From NCBI GenBank assembly GCA_964352615.1, contig CAYGSG010000050.1, forward strand, positions 1-19,902: 19,902 nucleotides of DNA, written 5' to 3'. A program made the position numbers and the translations under genes. Below, piece by piece: positions 17,211 through 19,902 of this stretch (position 1 is the stretch's first letter; each line of letters starts with the position of its first letter). The stretch is from OFTM382 sp964352615. Lineage in GTDB: Bacteria; Planctomycetota; Phycisphaerae; Phycisphaerales; UBA1924. Below the pieces are notes generated by a model. That model was not told the origin of the DNA, made no database searches, and worked only from the letters and a program-made list of their open reading frames with translations.

Positions 17211-17229
17211 TCCCGACAGCGTGTCGGGA
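17211..17229. repeat. Perfect 8-base inverted repeat upstream of the CHRD gene
   Basis: TCCCGACA and TGTCGGGA flank a GCG loop, within the 214-base divergent gap (17072-17285). No T run follows, so it is not an intrinsic terminator. It is 57 bases before the CHRD start, and could be an operator or a copy of a REP-like dispersed element. Elsewhere in the gap, CGGGTTC occurs twice near 17088-17109. I see no clear -35/-10 pair. Confidence 0.55.
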
Positions 17230-17285
17230 TGCCCAAGTCCCTTCAACGGGTGCGAGAGCGCCCACCGCACGAAAGAGAGTCAATC

Positions 17286-17795
17286 GTGAGAACTGCCGTC
17301 AAAGTTGGCATCGTCGCTGCCGTCGCCTCGGCGACATTCGCTAGCGCCGACCTCATCACCCTGAGCTTCCCTATCACCGTCGAGCAATCCGTGCCCGCTC
17401 CCGACGTAACCGGCTTCAGCCCCTCGGGCAACGGCGTCGTCACGCTCGATACCGATTCCAACCTCTTCAGTTGGACCATCAGCTACCAGGGCCTCACCGG
17501 TCCCATCGTCGCGCCCGGTGCGCACTTCCACGGCCCCGCCGACTTCGGCCAGACCGCGGGCGTTGAACTCTTCATCTCCACGGGCAGCCCCGAAGAGCCC
17601 CCGACCAGCGTGCTCACCGGAAGCGCCACGATCTCAAACCAGCAGGCGACCGACGTGCTCGCGGGCCTGTGGTACGTCAACATCCATACCGCGCGCAACG
17701 GCGCAGGCGAGATCCGCGGGCAGGTTGTGCCCGCACCCGCTGCCATCGCAACACTCGCCGGCGCGGGCCTTCTCACGACGCGCCGCCGCCGATAA
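17286..17795 (+). CDS. Secreted CHRD-domain protein with PEP-CTERM-like sorting tail
   Basis: A 169-residue exported protein. The signal peptide covers residues 1-21 (cleavage likely after FASA). A CHRD domain spans about 25-147, with the family landmarks GAHFHGPA (79-86) and YVNIHTARNGAGEIRGQ (130-146). The C-terminus VPAPAAIATLAGAGLLTTRRRR is the planctomycete form of a PEP-CTERM tail: a Pro-Ala motif, a short hydrophobic helix and an Arg cluster, normally cleaved by an exosortase. CHRD proteins are extracellular and of largely unknown function. The start is GTG 17286, with AAGAGAG at 17273-17279 six bases upstream; the open frame runs back to 17070 but is not coding-like there. A terminator follows at 17903. 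It is divergent from the histidine kinase, and could be its target, but nothing shows this. Confidence 0.9.
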   Translation: MRTAVKVGIVAAVASATFASADLITLSFPITVEQSVPAPDVTGFSPSGNGVVTLDTDSNLFSWTISYQGLTGPIVAPGAHFHGPADFGQTAGVELFISTGSPEEPPTSVLTGSATISNQQATDVLAGLWYVNIHTARNGAGEIRGQVVPAPAAIATLAGAGLLTTRRRR

Positions 17796-17902
17796 GTTCC
17801 GGCGGTCCCTCGTCACCGCGAAGCCTTCTCCGGCTCCCCGCACCGCGTGACACCAGTCCACGTCACGCACGATGAGTGGCACACCAGAGGAGAGCGAGAT
17901 CA

Positions 17903-17943
17903 GCGGAGTCGTCCCTTTCGTTCGGGCGGCTCCGCCTTTTTTT
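17903..17943 (+). terminator. Intrinsic terminator of the CHRD gene
   Basis: GCGGAG (17903-17908) pairs with CTCCGC (17930-17935), with further partial pairing inside (GTCCC with GGGC), and is followed by a run of seven T from 17937. The T tract is on the + strand, 107 bases after the CHRD stop. The gap from 17796 to 17979 holds nothing else I can assign. Confidence 0.88.
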
Positions 17944-17979
17944 AGCTTGCCCCAGAGCGAACCCTCTCACAAGCCCGGC

Positions 17980-19716
17980 TCACACGCCCAGCTTCGCCGC
18001 CAGGAAATCGCCCACCTTGTCCAGGCCGATCCGCTCCTGGCTCAGCGTGTCGCGGTCCCGAACCGTCACCGTCTGGTCCGTCATCGTGTCGCCATCGACC
18101 GTGAAGCAGAACGGGCAGCCCGCTTCGTCCATCCGCGCGTACCGCTTGCCGATGGATTGCTTCTCGTCGAACTCGATCGCCCCGAGCCTGCCGAACCGCT
18201 GGTGCAGCTCGGCCCGCAGCTTCTCGGCGACCTCCGGCATGCCATCCTTCTTGACGAGCGGAAAGACCGCCGCCTTGATCGGGCTCAGCCGAGGGTGAAG
18301 CTTCATTACCACGCCGCTGGGCCGGTCGGGGTCGGGGGTGTAGGCCTCGCACAGCACCGCCAGCACGCCGCGATCAAGACCCGCGCTCGGCTCGATCACA
18401 TGCGGCAGGTACCACTCGCCCTTGGGCTGCCCGTTGGGGAGCAGCTCGCCACGAGTCGTATCGTGGTACTCCATCTTCTTCTTCGAGTGCTCCTGATGCT
18501 GTTTGAGATCGAAGTTCGTCCGGTCGGCGATGCCCTCAAGCTCGCCGTAGCCCGGCGCCGTGAACGGGAACCGGTACTCGATGTCGCTCGTGCCCGCGCC
18601 CTCTTTGGCGTAGTGCGCCAGTTCATCTCGGTCGTGCTCGCGCAAGATCAGGTTCTCGCCCTTGAGCCCCATCGACTCCCACCACGCCATCCGCCAATCG
18701 CGCCAGAACTCGTACCACGCCTTCGCCTCGTCCGGGTGGCAGAAGAACTCGATCTCCATCTGCTCGAACTCGCGGCTGCGGAACGTGAAGTTCCTCGGCG
18801 TCACCTCGTTGCGGAAGGCCTTGCCCGTCTGCGCAATGCCAAACGGCACGCCCACGCGAGTCGTATCCACAACGTTCTTGAAGTTGATGAAGATGCCCTG
18901 AGCGGTCTCGGGGCGCAGGTACGCCTTGTCGATCTCCGCATCGCCCGTAGCGCCCAGCACCGTCTTGAACATCAGGTTGAAGGCGCGGGGAGCGGTGAGC
19001 GTGCCGCGTTTGCCCGAGAAGGGCGACGGTATCTCCGCCAGGTACTGCCGGTAGAGCCCCTCAGTGCAAGGAATCAAGTACCCGCGATACGGCTTATCTT
19101 TCTTGTCGAGCAAACCCAACACAGTGCGCTTGAGATGAATGCCACCTTTCATCGCCATTCGAATATCTGTGTCTTGGGTTACCTTGAACCTGCCGAGCTT
19201 TTTAGCATCAAATGCATCCCTAGCTATCTCCCACGGATCTCCTACGAATGATGCTTCAATGCACTCATCAGATGGAAGCTTGCTTTGGGCTAGTCCCTCA
19301 AAGAACAACTCGTCATCCCGTTCTCTTTCTTCGACTATCACAAGAAGTGCTAGGTGATCAGCTCTAAATCGCTGCTTGGTCTCTTTGTCGTCCACCATCG
19401 GATCGTTGAATCCGCCGACGTGCCCGCTGGCTTCCCACACCTTGGGGTTCTGGATGATGCAGGTATCCACCGGCACGATGCGCACGGGCTTGCCGTCCGG
19501 CCCCGGCTTGCCGCCGCATCCCATCATGACCACATCGTTCCACCACGCATCGCGCAGGTTCTTCTTGAGCTGCGCGCCCAGCGGGCCGTAATCCCAGAAC
19601 CCGTTGATGCCGCCGTAGATCTCGCTCGCCTGGTAGATGAACCCCCGGCGTTTGCACAACGCCATGATGTCGTCCATCGATTTCACATCGCTTGTCTCGG
19701 TCGCGTTGTCTGCCAT
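17980..19716 (-). CDS. glyS: Glycyl-tRNA synthetase, homodimeric class II type
   Basis: A 578-residue enzyme that charges tRNA-Gly with glycine. Landmarks: KRRGFIYQASEIYGGINGFWDYGPLG (22-47), HVGGF (99-103), motif 2 region FRNEVTPRNFTFRSREFEQMEIEFF (301-325), motif 3 GLDRGVLAVL (446-455) and a C-terminal anticodon-binding domain (about 468-578). Bacterial enzymes of this type usually have about 460-530 residues. The extra length is an insertion between FRADHL (117-122) and the conserved APRAFNLMFKT (242-252), where GC also falls (see the separate entry). The start ATG 19716 has AAGGAG at 19723-19728, six bases upstream. The frame is intact throughout, so the insertion is presumably tolerated or functional. 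It is the only housekeeping gene in the window and is convergent with the CHRD gene. Confidence 0.96.
   Translation of the reverse strand: MADNATETSDVKSMDDIMALCKRRGFIYQASEIYGGINGFWDYGPLGAQLKKNLRDAWWNDVVMMGCGGKPGPDGKPVRIVPVDTCIIQNPKVWEASGHVGGFNDPMVDDKETKQRFRADHLALLVIVEERERDDELFFEGLAQSKLPSDECIEASFVGDPWEIARDAFDAKKLGRFKVTQDTDIRMAMKGGIHLKRTVLGLLDKKDKPYRGYLIPCTEGLYRQYLAEIPSPFSGKRGTLTAPRAFNLMFKTVLGATGDAEIDKAYLRPETAQGIFINFKNVVDTTRVGVPFGIAQTGKAFRNEVTPRNFTFRSREFEQMEIEFFCHPDEAKAWYEFWRDWRMAWWESMGLKGENLILREHDRDELAHYAKEGAGTSDIEYRFPFTAPGYGELEGIADRTNFDLKQHQEHSKKKMEYHDTTRGELLPNGQPKGEWYLPHVIEPSAGLDRGVLAVLCEAYTPDPDRPSGVVMKLHPRLSPIKAAVFPLVKKDGMPEVAEKLRAELHQRFGRLGAIEFDEKQSIGKRYARMDEAGCPFCFTVDGDTMTDQTVTVRDRDTLSQERIGLDKVGDFLAAKLGV
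19081..19380 (-). other. Low-GC segment inside glyS encoding an insertion
   Basis: By my count these 300 bases are 48% GC (143 of 300), against 63-65% for adjoining stretches of the same gene (38 of 60 at 18961-19020, 39 of 60 at 19441-19500). They encode residues about 113-212, nearly the same as the stretch that ordinary bacterial glycyl-tRNA synthetases lack or show as a short variable loop. Codons ending in A or T are common here and rare around it. The segment is charged (VEERERDDELFFEGL, then AKKLGRFKVTQDTDIRM) and I recognise no domain in it. Confidence 0.7.
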
Positions 19717-19790
19717 CGCTCGCTCCTTGGCGCTCCCGGTGGTGTTCGGGATGGCCGTTTCGGGTTCATCTTCCTCAGCCTCTTAGGTGG

Positions 19791-19835
19791 CACAGGCTTG
19801 TAGCCTGTGTTTCTCCCGCGTGTTCACACACGCGG
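19791..19835. repeat. Two adjacent inverted repeats upstream of glyS
   Basis: CACAGGCT and AGCCTGTG (19791-19809, three-base loop) are followed at once by CCGCGTGT and ACACGCGG (19816-19835, four-base loop). Both are perfect. A GTTTTT follows at 19840 on the + strand. No gene within the window would use it as a terminator on that strand, unless one exists to the right. The pair looks like a compact dispersed element of the kind common in planctomycete intergenic DNA; that is an inference needing a genome search. Confidence 0.6.
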
Positions 19836-19864
19836 CTCTGTTTTTCCCTCTCCCCCTCTTCCCC

Positions 19865-19896
19865 TCACTGCCTCACTGCCTCACTGCCTCACTGCC
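19865..19896. repeat. Tandem octamer repeat at the right edge
   Basis: The unit TCACTGCC is repeated exactly four times head to tail, preceded by a pyrimidine-rich run (about 19840-19864). An 8-base unit could change length by slippage. It lies in non-coding DNA 149 bases upstream of glyS, and the array may extend in altered form beyond the window. Confidence 0.85.
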
Positions 19897-19902
19897 TTTC
19901 TG

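Noticed and set aside
15608..17344. Long + strand open frame (578 codons) across the histidine kinase
   Set aside because: It is antisense to a kinase with every catalytic box intact, and no ribosome site or domain supports it.
17872..19251. Long + strand open frame (459 codons) opposite glyS
   Set aside because: It starts before a strong + strand terminator, which would cut its transcript, and it is antisense to glyS.

Overview
The window is high-GC DNA (about 63-65% in the lines I counted) from a planctomycete, most likely of the class Phycisphaerae. Three features point there: an LEPRQLLS motif at the start of a giant surface protein, a PEP-CTERM-like tail of the PAPAA...RRRR type on a small secreted CHRD protein, and gene order and family composition. 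The taxon is inferred from these hallmarks, not from a marker-gene comparison.

Left part (1-9198): a Tad/Flp-type pilus or secretion locus. A TadE-like pseudopilin (55-711) and a small TPR protein (741-1262) run on the + strand. They converge on a six-gene minus-strand operon read as cpaB, tadA, tadB, tadC, an FHA-TM protein and a Ser/Thr kinase. The tadA-tadB and tadB-tadC junctions overlap. TadA carries an extra N-terminal FHA domain. The locus therefore combines a motor ATPase, its membrane platform, a kinase and two FHA modules, which suggests an assembly system under Ser/Thr phosphorylation control. No secretin, TadZ, Flp pilin, prepilin peptidase or phosphatase is visible here; they may lie outside the window.

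Middle (9199-14902): a 333-base divergent intergenic region holds repeated GCGTTGCA boxes around a 12-base palindrome. It is followed by a 1765-residue LEPR protein with a right-handed beta-helix, an Ig-like segment, seven FG-GAP repeats and seven copies of a second, unnamed repeat. A clear intrinsic terminator follows it.

Right part (14903-19902): a hybrid PAS-PAS-histidine kinase-receiver protein (minus), a secreted CHRD protein with a sorting tail (+) and its terminator, and a dimeric-type glycyl-tRNA synthetase (minus). The synthetase contains a roughly 100-residue internal insertion that coincides with a sharp fall in GC. The right edge is non-coding and rich in inverted and tandem repeats. 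No rRNA, tRNA, CRISPR array or insertion sequence was seen.
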